Below, piece after piece: positions 43,348 to 52,400 of a stretch of 64,000 nucleotides of DNA. Numbering within the stretch: the stretch's first letter is position 1; the number at the start of each line of letters is the position of its first letter. The DNA is taken from assembly GCF_009664365.1 (NCBI RefSeq), contig NZ_CP044310.1, positions 1,189,001 through 1,253,000 of the forward strand, written 5' to 3'. Source of the DNA: Paenibacillus xylanilyticus. GTDB lineage: Bacteria > Bacillota > Bacilli > Paenibacillales > Paenibacillaceae. Position numbers and translations under genes: made by a program. Below the pieces are notes generated by a model. That model worked only from the letters and a program-made list of their open reading frames with translations, did no database searches and had not been told where the DNA came from.

Positions 43348-44667
43348 ATGGAACAGTTCAGATTACCGAAGATTCCCATGCCTCATCTGGAGTTGCCGCA
43401 GGCTGTGCAAGATATTCTGGCGGAGGCGGACAAGAAGCTGCAGCACAGACCGAGATTGCTCGCACAGTTCCGCAACTGCTTTCCGAGTACGCTCGAGACG
43501 ACGACCAAACTGCTTGATGACGGTACAACGTTTGTCATTACAGGTGATATCCCAGCCATGTGGCTGCGTGATTCCGTAGAGCAAGTTATGCATTATGTGC
43601 CGCTCGCGAAGGACGATGCAGCATTACAACGGATTATCGGCGGACTGATCAAGCGCCATATGTTCTATGCTGACATTGATGTGTATGCCAATGCATTCAA
43701 CGAAACAGCCAACGGCTGGCACTGGGATGCCAATGATGAGACAGAGATGTCGCCATGGGTATGGGAACGTAAATTCGAACTGGATTCCCTCTGCTTCTCG
43801 ATGAAGCTGGCCTATGCGTACTGGCGTGAGACGGAATTGACAGATATTTTTGATGAACGCTTCAAAAGAGTGATGGAGAGTGTAGTCCATCTCTGGCAAA
43901 CGGAGCAGCACCATACCGAGCAATCGCCATATCGGTTTATGCGCCGCAATTGTCCAGCCCATGATACGATGCGTAATGCGGGAATGGGAATGCCTGTGAA
44001 CTACACCGGAATGATCTGGTCGGGTTTCCGTCCGAGTGATGATGCCTGTGATTTTCACTATAACATCCCCGCGAATATGTTCGCTGCGGTGACCTTGCGC
44101 CAGATGGGGGAGATCGCCAAATGGGTATTCCGGGACGAACAACTGGTTAGCGAAATGGAGCGGCTTGAAGAAGACATTCGCCATGGAATCTCTCTCTACG
44201 GCATATACAATCATCCGGTTTATGGACGAATCTATGCCTACGAAACAGACGGATACGGTAATCATTGCCTGATGGATGATGCAGGAACACCTGGACTAAT
44301 GTCCATTCCGTATTTGGAATATGCACCCGTGGAGGATACCGTGTACCAGAATACGCGCAGGTTTATTCTGAGTAAGGAGAATCCGTTCTATTATGAAGGC
44401 CAAGCAGCCAAAGGGATCGGAAGCCCGCATACCCCGCCTGGATACATCTGGCATATGGCACTGTCCATGCAGGGACTGACCGCGGACAATGACGAGGAAA
44501 TGCTGGAGATGATTGAACGGTTGGAAAATACGGATGCAGGGACCGGGTTCATGCATGAAGGCTTTCATGCAGATGATCCTGATACATTTACAAGACCTTG
44601 GTTTGCCTGGTCCAACAGCCTGTTCTCGCAGCTCGTGTACAAGGCCATGCAAAAAGGAATTCTATAG
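43348..44667 (+). CDS. GH125 exo-alpha-1,6-mannosidase
   Basis: The 439-residue protein matches the GH125 (former DUF1237) family along its length: TTFVITGDIPAMWLRDSVEQ near the N-terminus, NETANGWHWDANDETEMSPW, and GTGFMHEGFHADDPDTFTRP and WFAWSNSLFSQLV at the end. These are metal-independent inverting mannosidases acting on alpha-1,6-mannose. No signal peptide is present, so it works on imported oligosaccharides. AGAGGAGA before the ATG at 43348 is preferred; the frame runs 58 codons upstream through Asn-rich sequence that is unlikely to be protein. Confidence 0.92.
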   Translation: MEQFRLPKIPMPHLELPQAVQDILAEADKKLQHRPRLLAQFRNCFPSTLETTTKLLDDGTTFVITGDIPAMWLRDSVEQVMHYVPLAKDDAALQRIIGGLIKRHMFYADIDVYANAFNETANGWHWDANDETEMSPWVWERKFELDSLCFSMKLAYAYWRETELTDIFDERFKRVMESVVHLWQTEQHHTEQSPYRFMRRNCPAHDTMRNAGMGMPVNYTGMIWSGFRPSDDACDFHYNIPANMFAAVTLRQMGEIAKWVFRDEQLVSEMERLEEDIRHGISLYGIYNHPVYGRIYAYETDGYGNHCLMDDAGTPGLMSIPYLEYAPVEDTVYQNTRRFILSKENPFYYEGQAAKGIGSPHTPPGYIWHMALSMQGLTADNDEEMLEMIERLENTDAGTGFMHEGFHADDPDTFTRPWFAWSNSLFSQLVYKAMQKGIL

Positions 44668-44788
44668 AGGGATATAAAATGATTATACAGTTAAACTCAA
44701 AAACTCCGAATGCATTACCAACTTTCAATCGCTGTTATTCCCGGATTTTCCCATCTACTTTTTCATTCTGTAAAGATGCAGCAAAATA

Positions 44789-44844
44789 CTAAACTAACCC
44801 AGCTCAACTCGCGTAGATTTGCGGGTCGGGCTGGGTTAGTTTAG
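44789..44844. terminator. Bidirectional terminator
   Basis: CTAAACTAACCCAGC / GCTGGGTTAGTTTAG is a perfect 15-bp stem between convergent genes. Confidence 0.8.
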
Positions 44845-44861
44845 AAGAAGCCTTCTCCAAG

Positions 44862-45914
44862 CTATGCTTGCATCAGATCAGCGATGAGCACTTTCTGTCC
44901 AGTGCGGGCACTCTCGAGGGAAGCGAGCACCATCGCCATACTAAATTGATTGTCGCTGCAATCCGTTTCGGGCAATCGCCCGGATTCCAGCGCGGCGAAC
45001 ATGTCTTCGAGGCAGCCGTGATGTCCACTTTTCTCCATGACAGGCAGCTGTCCTTCGATTCGCTCTGAAGGCTGGAAGAAGGAAGGCTTACCGCTTGCAT
45101 CCAGGTGCTCTGCAGCAACGACATCTGCATAAATGTCATCATGTCCATCCCAGATGGCTGTACCTTTTTCCCCGGTTACACGCCATGATGCTTCCCACGA
45201 GGTTGGGGCGCCTTCTGCGCACCAGGACCCGCGGTAATTAAATACGGAGCCGTCCGACATTTCGAAGATACATAGCGCCATCGCATTGCCTGTGTACCAG
45301 GAGCCTGGAGGGTTGAATTCGTGACAATAGACCGATACCGGATTGGTTCCAAGAATAAGTCTGGCCTGATCAAACGTATGAATCGCCATGTCCAGCAGCA
45401 GCGGACTGTCCATCATATCCCGAAATCCGCCAAAATGGGGTCCGAGAAAGAAGTCTGCCCCAGCATAACCGACCTTACCAATAGTGCCTCCGGCAATGAG
45501 CTCCCGAAAGGCGCGGATTCGAGGATCGAAGCGGCGATTCTGCATCACGGCTTGGATGCGGCCGGTTTTACGGGCAGTCTGGACGATATCTCCGCACTCC
45601 GCGAAGGTTTCTGCCAGCGGCTTTTCGCCAAACACATGGCAGCCTTGCTGCAAGGCTGTCATGGCAATGCCATAATGACTTGCGGGAATCGTGACATCGA
45701 ATACGATGTTGGCTTCTGTAGCTTGGATGGCCTCAGCGATATCCGTATATGTAGGACAGGAGAGACCATGGCGTGCAGCCAGTGCTGCAGCTTGGTGTTC
45801 TTGTAGATCAACAAGCCCTACGATCTCCGTGTCCGGTCTTTGCATGGCGTAATCGACCCAGGTGTTGGCCATGGCACCGCAGCCGGCGACAAGCACTCGA
45901 TGTTGCTGACTCAC
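44862..45914 (-). CDS. Gfo/Idh/MocA-family oxidoreductase
   Basis: The 350-residue protein has an N-terminal Rossmann domain (VLVAGCGAMANTWVDYA, where the third Gly of GxGxxG is replaced) and the EKPLAET motif with the family's conserved Lys near residue 98. The C-terminal domain carries LLDMAIHTFDQARLI with the catalytic-type Asp/His pair. It oxidises or reduces a sugar or inositol-like substrate with NAD(P). GTG at 45914 has AAGGAG upstream. It lies 12 bases after the isomerase gene, in one operon. Confidence 0.9.
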   Translation of the reverse strand: MSQQHRVLVAGCGAMANTWVDYAMQRPDTEIVGLVDLQEHQAAALAARHGLSCPTYTDIAEAIQATEANIVFDVTIPASHYGIAMTALQQGCHVFGEKPLAETFAECGDIVQTARKTGRIQAVMQNRRFDPRIRAFRELIAGGTIGKVGYAGADFFLGPHFGGFRDMMDSPLLLDMAIHTFDQARLILGTNPVSVYCHEFNPPGSWYTGNAMALCIFEMSDGSVFNYRGSWCAEGAPTSWEASWRVTGEKGTAIWDGHDDIYADVVAAEHLDASGKPSFFQPSERIEGQLPVMEKSGHHGCLEDMFAALESGRLPETDCSDNQFSMAMVLASLESARTGQKVLIADLMQA

Positions 45915-45926
45915 TCAATCATCTCC

Positions 45927-46814
45927 TTATTCCGGATTAGGCACAAAATCCCCGCCGCGGCTTTGTTTCAGATAGCGCAGAGCATGCACCTGTCCTGTCA
46001 TTTCCAATTCATCTTTGTATACCGGATCATGCCAGCCTTCGATGTCGATCGTTCCCTGGTAACCGTTTTGCCGCAGAATGGTGATGATGTCGGACCAATT
46101 GGTATCTCCGAAGCCGGGCGTACGATGCCAGACATATTCATGAGGACCGTGAACCCCATATTCTTTGACGATATCCCAGGCAATGGTTGCGTCTTTGCCA
46201 TGCACGTGGAACACTTTATGCGCCCATTTGCGAAGCTGAGGAATCGGATCGATGAGACTGGACATCTGATGGCAAGGCTCCCATTCCAGACCGATGTTTT
46301 CTTCCGGAACCGCATTGAACATCATTTCCCAAGCTGTCGGATTATGAGCGATATTCCAGTCGCCCGTTTGCCAGGTTCCACCCATATCACAGTTTTCAAA
46401 AGCAATCCGTACTCCCCGGTCCGCCGCCCGGCGTGCCAGTTCCCCAAAGACCTCCTTGAACCGCGGGATGGACTCGTCAATGGGCTGATTCGTTAGTCGT
46501 CCCGTGAAACCCGAGACAATGTCTGCGCCGAACAGATGGGCATGATCGATAACCCGTTCCCAGCTGGCCAGTGTGTCTGCATTGTCTCCGGCCCCGGTGA
46601 GCGGGTTGCCGAAAACACTGAGTGCAGAAATCTTAATATCATTTTCGTCGACCAGCTCGCGCACGCGCTTCGCTGTTTCGGCAAGATCCAGTTCACCCGT
46701 GGTTTGCCAAAAGGTCAGATTAAATGACTCGAAACCGTGTTTCATGATTTGAGGGATCACGCGGACAGCATCCGCTCCACCCACGAGGGTACCGATGCGC
46801 AATTGATTTTTCAT
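45927..46814 (-). CDS. Sugar phosphate isomerase/epimerase-like TIM barrel
   Basis: The 295-residue AP-endonuclease-2/xylose-isomerase-like barrel has the expected metal ligands: IAFENCDMGG, GLEWEPCHQM, VFHVHGKDA and TIDIEGWHDP. It is probably an epimerase or isomerase working with the oxidoreductase encoded just downstream. TTGGAG lies before the ATG. The AraC regulator is divergent, 129 bases away. Confidence 0.88.
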   Translation of the reverse strand: MKNQLRIGTLVGGADAVRVIPQIMKHGFESFNLTFWQTTGELDLAETAKRVRELVDENDIKISALSVFGNPLTGAGDNADTLASWERVIDHAHLFGADIVSGFTGRLTNQPIDESIPRFKEVFGELARRAADRGVRIAFENCDMGGTWQTGDWNIAHNPTAWEMMFNAVPEENIGLEWEPCHQMSSLIDPIPQLRKWAHKVFHVHGKDATIAWDIVKEYGVHGPHEYVWHRTPGFGDTNWSDIITILRQNGYQGTIDIEGWHDPVYKDELEMTGQVHALRYLKQSRGGDFVPNPE

Positions 46815-46943
46815 GGTTGTATTTCACTCCAATATTGGCTTATAGTACTTCGTGACACACTCATTATAGCCGCGCATCTGCTGCATGGCTCTATACAATC
46901 TTGTGCAATATTAGTCCGATTTTGTGAGGAGGGGGAAGAGGCC

Positions 46944-47840
46944 GTGCTGGATCTGAAAGCGCTTCACGAAAATACCCGAATTGACCATAAATCACATCCA
47001 TTTCAGCTGTTTCAGAATCGATGCTCCGATATGAAAATAGAGGAGTGTATCATGTATTTGCACTGGCATGAACACTTTGAACTGATTGCCATGCGCAAGG
47101 GTCACGCTGTATTTCATATCGATAGCAGACCATACACGGCCGGGCCGGGCGAGGTGCTTGTTATTCCGGGAGGAACGCTTCATGTGGGTTATGCCCTGGA
47201 AGAGGGGGATGTGGAATATGATTCGGTTGTTGTCAATGCGGCGTTATTCCATGACTTCACACATGATCCGCTGCATCTGCAGTACGTGGCTCCCTATCTG
47301 GAGGGACGGATTCGGTTTCCGGTGAAGCCGGCGGAGCAGGACAAAATCTGCCTGAACTACTTCTCACTAATCCATGAGGCGATTGAGGAGATGGTTAAGC
47401 AGCCACCTGCCTACCAGCTCGTGGCCAAGTCCAAGCTGCACGCCCTGTTTACCATGCTGGCTCGTACCTTTATGCCTCAGCAGCTGCCGGGAAAAGCAAC
47501 GGGTTCTTATTTCCCAAACCGTGAACGGTTCAAACAACTGATCGAGCAGATTGAAGCCAATGCGGCGGAGAAGATATCCGTCACCGAAGCGGCCAGTCAG
47601 GTGGGGCTGAATACATATCATTTTTGCAAAATGTTCAAGAAATTGACGGGCCGCACCTTCGTTGAATACGTGAACGGATGCCGGATGACCGAAGCCGAGC
47701 ATCTGCTGCGAAGCAGCAATCTGACCATTACCGAGATTGCCGCCAGGGTGGGGTGCGACAATGCCAATTATTTTACGAAACTGTATAAACAGTATAAGGG
47801 AATGACCCCTTCCGAAGGTCGGTTGAACCGGAAAGGATGA
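46944..47840 (+). CDS. AraC-family regulator with cupin domain
   Basis: The 298-residue protein has an N-terminal cupin (MYLHWHEHFELIAMRKGHAV and PGEVLVIPGGTLHVG) and two C-terminal HTHs (SVTEAASQVGLNTYHFCKMF and TITEIAARVGCDNANYFTKL). GTG at 46944 with a GGAGGGGG tract upstream gives the normal length; the frame back to 46737 runs into the divergent isomerase gene. It probably activates the divergent isomerase/oxidoreductase operon. Confidence 0.9.
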   Translation: MLDLKALHENTRIDHKSHPFQLFQNRCSDMKIEECIMYLHWHEHFELIAMRKGHAVFHIDSRPYTAGPGEVLVIPGGTLHVGYALEEGDVEYDSVVVNAALFHDFTHDPLHLQYVAPYLEGRIRFPVKPAEQDKICLNYFSLIHEAIEEMVKQPPAYQLVAKSKLHALFTMLARTFMPQQLPGKATGSYFPNRERFKQLIEQIEANAAEKISVTEAASQVGLNTYHFCKMFKKLTGRTFVEYVNGCRMTEAEHLLRSSNLTITEIAARVGCDNANYFTKLYKQYKGMTPSEGRLNRKG

Positions 47841-47913
47841 GGGGAATGATTTTGGTCACAGAATAACGGCTCTAATCGTCATATGTGTATCCAATAGAAG
47901 GGATTGATATGAC

Positions 47914-49206
47914 GTGAGACACAATGACAATGATTTCGTGTGGGACACTGTGATTATTGGAGCAGGTATCGCTGGATTAACTGCTTCTATATATCTGGCC
48001 CGGGCCGGACAAAAAGTGCTTTTGCTGGAAAAAGGGGCGCATCCGGGAGGCCGCGCTGTTTCTACTGAACTGGCAGATGCCCAAGTTAACTTGGGTGCTC
48101 ATGCGCTGAATAGAAGCGCACTCCCCATTTTGCGAGACATAGGTGTAATTCCTGATGGAATGGCACCCAAACCGCCGGGTAGCTTGGTTTTTAACGGAGA
48201 AAATAGTCGGGGTATGAACATTTCATTGTTGCGTTTGTTGTTCGGTTCGCGCCTGAATAGTAGAGAGAAATATCAGCTGCTTGGCTTCTATTGGTCTCTG
48301 AACAGAGCGGATGCATCTTCCCTGAACAGGGTCAGTCTGCAGGAGTATTTGGATACAAGGGTGCCTAGCCTGTGTGCGCAGCGTATTGTGCTTGCGCTAG
48401 TTCGGTTAAGCACGTATTGTGATGCCCCTGATCTGATAAGTGCTGGAGCTGTGATTAATCAGCTTAAACAGAGTCGGGTGTTGTATGTAAACGGAGGATG
48501 GAAGTCTCTTATCAATCAATTGACTACGCGGGCTCAGCAAGCTGGCGTATCCATCCATAATGGTGTTTCCGTACAAGAAGTCCGTGGCACTATGCCTCGG
48601 ATTGAGATTAAGCTTAAGGACGAATCTTGTATAATTTCCCGGAATATCATCTCCACTGCTGGGCCAAGGAGTACATTGGCTTTTTTGAATCCCGCACTTA
48701 CTACCGCCGAAGAAGCACTTTACAGGCGGCTAGTTCCAGTTTATGCAGCGTGTCTGGATCTGGTTGTGACAGGGATGCCGAATCCCCGAACGACCTTTGT
48801 TCTGGGTGCCGACGCCCCGTGGTATTATGCTAATCATTCTGCCACGGCTTCATTATCCATTCACTCCGAGCGAAACGTTGTACACGTCATGAAGTATTTA
48901 CCGGCAACAGGGCATTCCGATCCCAAAATGGATGAAAACGAATTGACTGGATTTTTGGATTGCATTCAATCAGGCTGGCGCAAGCATGTTGTCCGGAAGC
49001 GGCTTCTGCCACGAATGCTGGTTACCCATGCCGTTCCGACCGCCGCAACGGGCGGTCTCCAGGGGAGGCCGGGTCCGCAGATCAAGGGTCGCCCGGGAAT
49101 CTATGTTGCTGGTGATTGGGTTGGAAGTGAGGGGATGCTGGTTCATGCTTCGCTGGCCAGTGCACGTGAAGCTGCTCGGATGATATTGGCAGATACAGAC
49201 ATCTAA
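47914..49206 (+). CDS. FAD-dependent oxidoreductase (phytoene-desaturase-like)
   Basis: The 430-residue protein has the FAD dinucleotide motif VIIGAGIAGLTASIYLARAG, the KGAHPGGRAVS block and a C-terminal FAD motif (GIYVAGDWVGSEGMLVHASL), the arrangement of amine-oxidase/desaturase flavoproteins. The substrate is unknown. The sigma factor gene begins 16 bases downstream, so both are likely co-transcribed. GTG at 47914 has AGAAGGGA ten bases before it. Confidence 0.88.
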   Translation: MRHNDNDFVWDTVIIGAGIAGLTASIYLARAGQKVLLLEKGAHPGGRAVSTELADAQVNLGAHALNRSALPILRDIGVIPDGMAPKPPGSLVFNGENSRGMNISLLRLLFGSRLNSREKYQLLGFYWSLNRADASSLNRVSLQEYLDTRVPSLCAQRIVLALVRLSTYCDAPDLISAGAVINQLKQSRVLYVNGGWKSLINQLTTRAQQAGVSIHNGVSVQEVRGTMPRIEIKLKDESCIISRNIISTAGPRSTLAFLNPALTTAEEALYRRLVPVYAACLDLVVTGMPNPRTTFVLGADAPWYYANHSATASLSIHSERNVVHVMKYLPATGHSDPKMDENELTGFLDCIQSGWRKHVVRKRLLPRMLVTHAVPTAATGGLQGRPGPQIKGRPGIYVAGDWVGSEGMLVHASLASAREAARMILADTDI

Positions 49207-49222
49207 ATAGAGGGGGCACAGG

Positions 49223-50134
49223 ATGGAACTTGATGAAGTATACAGCAGGTACAGACCGCTTCTGTTTTCTATCGCTTATCGTATGCTGGGATCGGTCACC
49301 CATGCCGAGGATTTGGTGCAGGATACTTTTGTGACCTTGCAGCTGAAGGCCATACATCAGGAAGAGGGACACATCCGAGATCTGAAGGCTTACTTATGCA
49401 AAATCGTTACAAACCGCTGTCTTGATTATTTGAAGTCAGCCAAGGCACAAAGAGAAGTGTACATCGGTCCTTGGTTGCCGGAGCCCTTGTTGCAAGAATA
49501 TACGATCATCCCAGCATCAATCCGGGCAGAAGAAATGGATCCATTTCAGACGATTGAGCTGGCAGATACGATCTCTTACGCCTTTCTTGTTATGCTTGAA
49601 CGGTTGTCCCCTGTCGAGCGAGCAGTATTTATTTTGCGGGAAGCATTCGTATTTGAATACGATGTTATTGCAGACTTCCTCGGTAAAACCGAGACGGGAT
49701 GTCGTAAAATTTTCAGTCGTCTCAAACAAAAAATGGAGAACGAATCGGAGATTGAGTGGGTTCCTAATGCGAAGTCCGAGCAGTTGACACTGCGTTTTCT
49801 TCAGGCTGCGTCGACGGGCGATATGGCTGAACTTTTCCAGCTTCTCTCGGATGATGTTACGCTGTATAGTGATGGTGGTGGCAAAATCACGGCAGCTGTG
49901 AAGCCGATTGTATCCAGCCAACGCGTCATTGCATTCATTGGAGGTCTGGTAGCCAAGGGAGACAGCCTGGTATCGGTACGGGTGGTTAGAATCAACGGAC
50001 AACATGGTCTTCTGATACAGGTCCCCCATGAGGCTTCCCCAACGGTAGTCAGCCTGGCTATAAAAAACGGCCTCGTTCAAGAAATTTATATGATCCGAAA
50101 TCCGGATAAGCTGCGGCATATAAGACTCAGATGA
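49223..50134 (+). CDS. SigJ-type ECF sigma factor with SnoaL-like C-terminal domain
   Basis: Sigma region 2 is at about 1-75 (HAEDLVQDTFVTLQL) and region 4 at about 120-175 (YDVIADFLGKTETGCRKIFS). A SnoaL/NTF2-like domain follows at about 190-300 (DVTLYSDGGGKITAAVKPI). This SigJ (ECF41-like) class needs no membrane anti-sigma factor; the C-terminal domain sets activity. Such genes usually sit beside an oxidoreductase, as here. GAGGGGG precedes the ATG. Confidence 0.92.
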   Translation: MELDEVYSRYRPLLFSIAYRMLGSVTHAEDLVQDTFVTLQLKAIHQEEGHIRDLKAYLCKIVTNRCLDYLKSAKAQREVYIGPWLPEPLLQEYTIIPASIRAEEMDPFQTIELADTISYAFLVMLERLSPVERAVFILREAFVFEYDVIADFLGKTETGCRKIFSRLKQKMENESEIEWVPNAKSEQLTLRFLQAASTGDMAELFQLLSDDVTLYSDGGGKITAAVKPIVSSQRVIAFIGGLVAKGDSLVSVRVVRINGQHGLLIQVPHEASPTVVSLAIKNGLVQEIYMIRNPDKLRHIRLR

Positions 50135-50166
50135 TCATTCCCATTACAATGTTGTATATTACAAAT

Positions 50167-50206
50167 AAAACCCGGTTCTCACCTTTATGGGAATGACCGG
50201 GTTTTT
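50167..50206 (+). terminator. Rho-independent terminator
   Basis: AAAACCCGGT / ACCGGGTTTTT arms close an 18-base loop with partial inner pairing. Confidence 0.85.
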
Positions 50207-50264
50207 AAAATGGATACCGAAGGATATATTCCGTGAAAGTACATTGTTGTGAGAGTAACCTTTT

Positions 50265-50948
50265 TTATTTCATAAACCTGGCAAACAGGCGATTTGCTTT
50301 CTTGGAAAGGTCGTCCATCTTGAGATTGGCCTGATCCAGCTGATTGTAGCCCCATTTGATCGTTTGCAGCATACGCGGGGAAATGGGCGTGCCTTTGATT
50401 CTTGGATAAATGTTGTGATAGGCCCAGACGAGATGCTCCCACCGGTTGTCATTGCCTTCCTTAATGTACTCCGATACATCCAGAACCTTGGCACGTCCGT
50501 TCTGTAGAAGTACATTTTTGAGGTGAATATCCCGTGGGTTGAGGCCGCGGCTGCGTACAGCTGACCGCGCTTCGTCCACATCGGTCATCACCTGTTCGGG
50601 AACCGGAATTCCTTTTTCCAGACACTCCAGCAGTGTATCTCCCGGTTCATAACTGATGACCAGAATATTTCGGCCACACCCGTAATAGGTGGGGAAATAG
50701 GGTAGTCCGCGCAGCTGTTCATAGACCCGCTTCTCGTTCTCGAGTTTCTCCAGGGCGTGATCCGAATACACTTTGAAGGCATATTGGGGCAAGCCGTCGT
50801 ACGTAAAAACAGCCGCATCCGTACCTGTTCCGATGCAATGGATTCCTTCTGCATGACCGATGATATTCACCAGCTCATTCCGGTCGCTGCCAATGACCTG
50901 GATCTGCTGCAAAGCCATTTCCGCCTGGAACCAATCCGGTCGATTCAT
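50265..50948 (-). CDS. Small protein-kinase-fold protein (YrzF-like)
   Basis: The 227-residue protein is a minimal kinase: Gly-rich start (IGTGTDAAVF), the ATP Lys in YAFKVYSDH with Glu in LENEKRVYEQ, catalytic loop NPRDIHLKNVLL with Asp and Asn, and a DVSEY motif in place of DFG. The activation segment is very short. It resembles the YrzF-type bacterial Ser/Thr kinases. AAGGAGG precedes the ATG. It is divergent from the iron-sulfur nuclease gene. Confidence 0.82.
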   Translation of the reverse strand: MNRPDWFQAEMALQQIQVIGSDRNELVNIIGHAEGIHCIGTGTDAAVFTYDGLPQYAFKVYSDHALEKLENEKRVYEQLRGLPYFPTYYGCGRNILVISYEPGDTLLECLEKGIPVPEQVMTDVDEARSAVRSRGLNPRDIHLKNVLLQNGRAKVLDVSEYIKEGNDNRWEHLVWAYHNIYPRIKGTPISPRMLQTIKWGYNQLDQANLKMDDLSKKANRLFARFMK

Positions 50949-51012
50949 GGGTGGTGCCTCCTTTTAAAATGGGGAAATCTCGTGATAAATGCGAAGTTTA
51001 TGCTTTCGATGC

Positions 51013-51034
51013 AGCTTTCTTTCAGAAAGCTTTT
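51013..51034 (+). other. Hairpin in the kinase-nuclease intergenic region
   Basis: AGCTTTCT / AGAAAGCT with a 3-base loop and four T. It lies in the 370-base divergent gap, where it could terminate or attenuate a transcript toward the nuclease gene. The rest of the gap is AT-rich and holds no clear gene. Confidence 0.35.
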
Positions 51035-51318
51035 AGCTCCGCTTTTCCAGATTTATTCTGCCCTCTTCGTAATCGTGTACATTTTTGATGCATCTTATAT
51101 AACTGCAACATCCTGTCCTCTATTTAATATATTATGCGTTTTGCTTCGCCATTTCATTTTTTGGTGATGATACTATATAAACGTTACGGTTCGAATCGCA
51201 AACGGTTGCGTTCAGTACAAAATCACAGGACAGCTTGCAGCATTTTCACCCCATCCTATATACTGTGAGCATCAAGGGATCTCATACAGATCCGGGATAC
51301 AGAAAGGCAGAACAGCTT

Positions 51319-52236
51319 ATGGCACAATACCCGCAGTGGTCGTATTCGCAGTCGCGGGCAAGCATGTTCGATGAGTGCCTGCGCAAATATTATTATCATT
51401 ATTACGGAGCCCATAACGGCTGGAAGACAGAATCGGCTGATGAGATGCAGGTCCGTCTGTACCGATTGAAACAGCTCAGCAATCTATACCTCGTCTTTGG
51501 TGACCTCGCACATCGGATGTGTGAGTCAGCAGTCCGAAGCAGGGAGGAAGGCAAGGACAAGCCGCGTGAATCTTTTCTGGAACAAACGATGAGGAAGCTG
51601 CTTAATCAGGCCTATGTGGAATCGATGGATCAGGATCAGTGGCGTCTGGACCCGAAGAACCGGGTGATGCTATCCGAGATTTATTACGGAGATGACACGC
51701 TGAATGACCGAATTGCAACGATTAAGGAGCGAGCTTCGGCGTGTGTAAGCCATATGTATCAGACACTTACCTGGGAAGACCTGTCCCGGGCGAGTACGGA
51801 TATTTTGGAGATCGAGAAATGGGACACCATGATTCTGCATGATACGCGAGTATACGTGAAGATGGACTTGTTGTATCGCCGCAGCAACGGCAACATTGTA
51901 ATTGTGGACTGGAAGACGGGCAGGGAGGATGATTTTACGGACCAGCTCATGCTGTACGCAGCATATGTCAGGGACCATTACCGGGTGCCGCTGGAGCAGA
52001 TTGAGCTGCGAGTGGAATACCTGTTGACCGGGACACATCGCGAGTTTACGCCGACCGAAGAAGAGCTGCAGAAGGTCGAAGACAATGTGGGAAGATACAT
52101 TGAGGAGATGCGTTCCTGCGTGGCAGATGAGTATCATAATCGTCCAAAGGACATGTCGTACTTTACTCCGATGCCTTCACGTCGTGCGTGCAGGGATTGT
52201 AACTTTCGCGAGGTGTGCAGCGAGCGGGCCGTTTAA
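51319..52236 (+). CDS. Stand-alone iron-sulfur PD-(D/E)XK nuclease (Cas4/AddB-like)
   Basis: The 305-residue protein is a RecB-type nuclease: His65 (DLAHRM), Asp183 (VKMDLLY), Asp197 and Lys199 (IVDWKTG) form the PD-(D/E)XK site. Four cysteines, Cys20 (FDECLRKY) and Cys291, Cys294, Cys300 (CRDCNFREVC), match the C...Cx2Cx5C iron-sulfur arrangement of AddB and Cas4. No helicase, CRISPR array or cas gene is nearby. The ATG at 51319 gives the normal family N-terminus; a TTG at 51235 would add 28 residues. Confidence 0.85.
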   Translation: MAQYPQWSYSQSRASMFDECLRKYYYHYYGAHNGWKTESADEMQVRLYRLKQLSNLYLVFGDLAHRMCESAVRSREEGKDKPRESFLEQTMRKLLNQAYVESMDQDQWRLDPKNRVMLSEIYYGDDTLNDRIATIKERASACVSHMYQTLTWEDLSRASTDILEIEKWDTMILHDTRVYVKMDLLYRRSNGNIVIVDWKTGREDDFTDQLMLYAAYVRDHYRVPLEQIELRVEYLLTGTHREFTPTEEELQKVEDNVGRYIEEMRSCVADEYHNRPKDMSYFTPMPSRRACRDCNFREVCSERAV

Positions 52237-52302
52237 ACCGTTCGAATATCTTAGAAGCCAGAACGTATAACTTAACAGGACTTATTTCATGCAAAATAAA
52301 CC

Positions 52303-52351
52303 AAGAAGCGCCAGCCCGGACAGCATATGCCCGGACTGGCGCTTCTGTTCG
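52303..52351. terminator. Bidirectional terminator
   Basis: AGAAGCGCCAG-CCCGG pairs with CCCGGA-CTGGCGCTTCT around an ACAGCATATG loop, between convergent genes. Confidence 0.85.
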
Positions 52352-52400
52352 TTCCACAGGCGAGAAAGACAAGGCGCCGGGTGGAACGATCATATACAGA

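Noticed and set aside
51319..52236. cas4 of a CRISPR system
   Set aside because: The nuclease has the Cas4/AddB cysteine pattern, but no array or other cas gene lies within the window, so only the fold is claimed.
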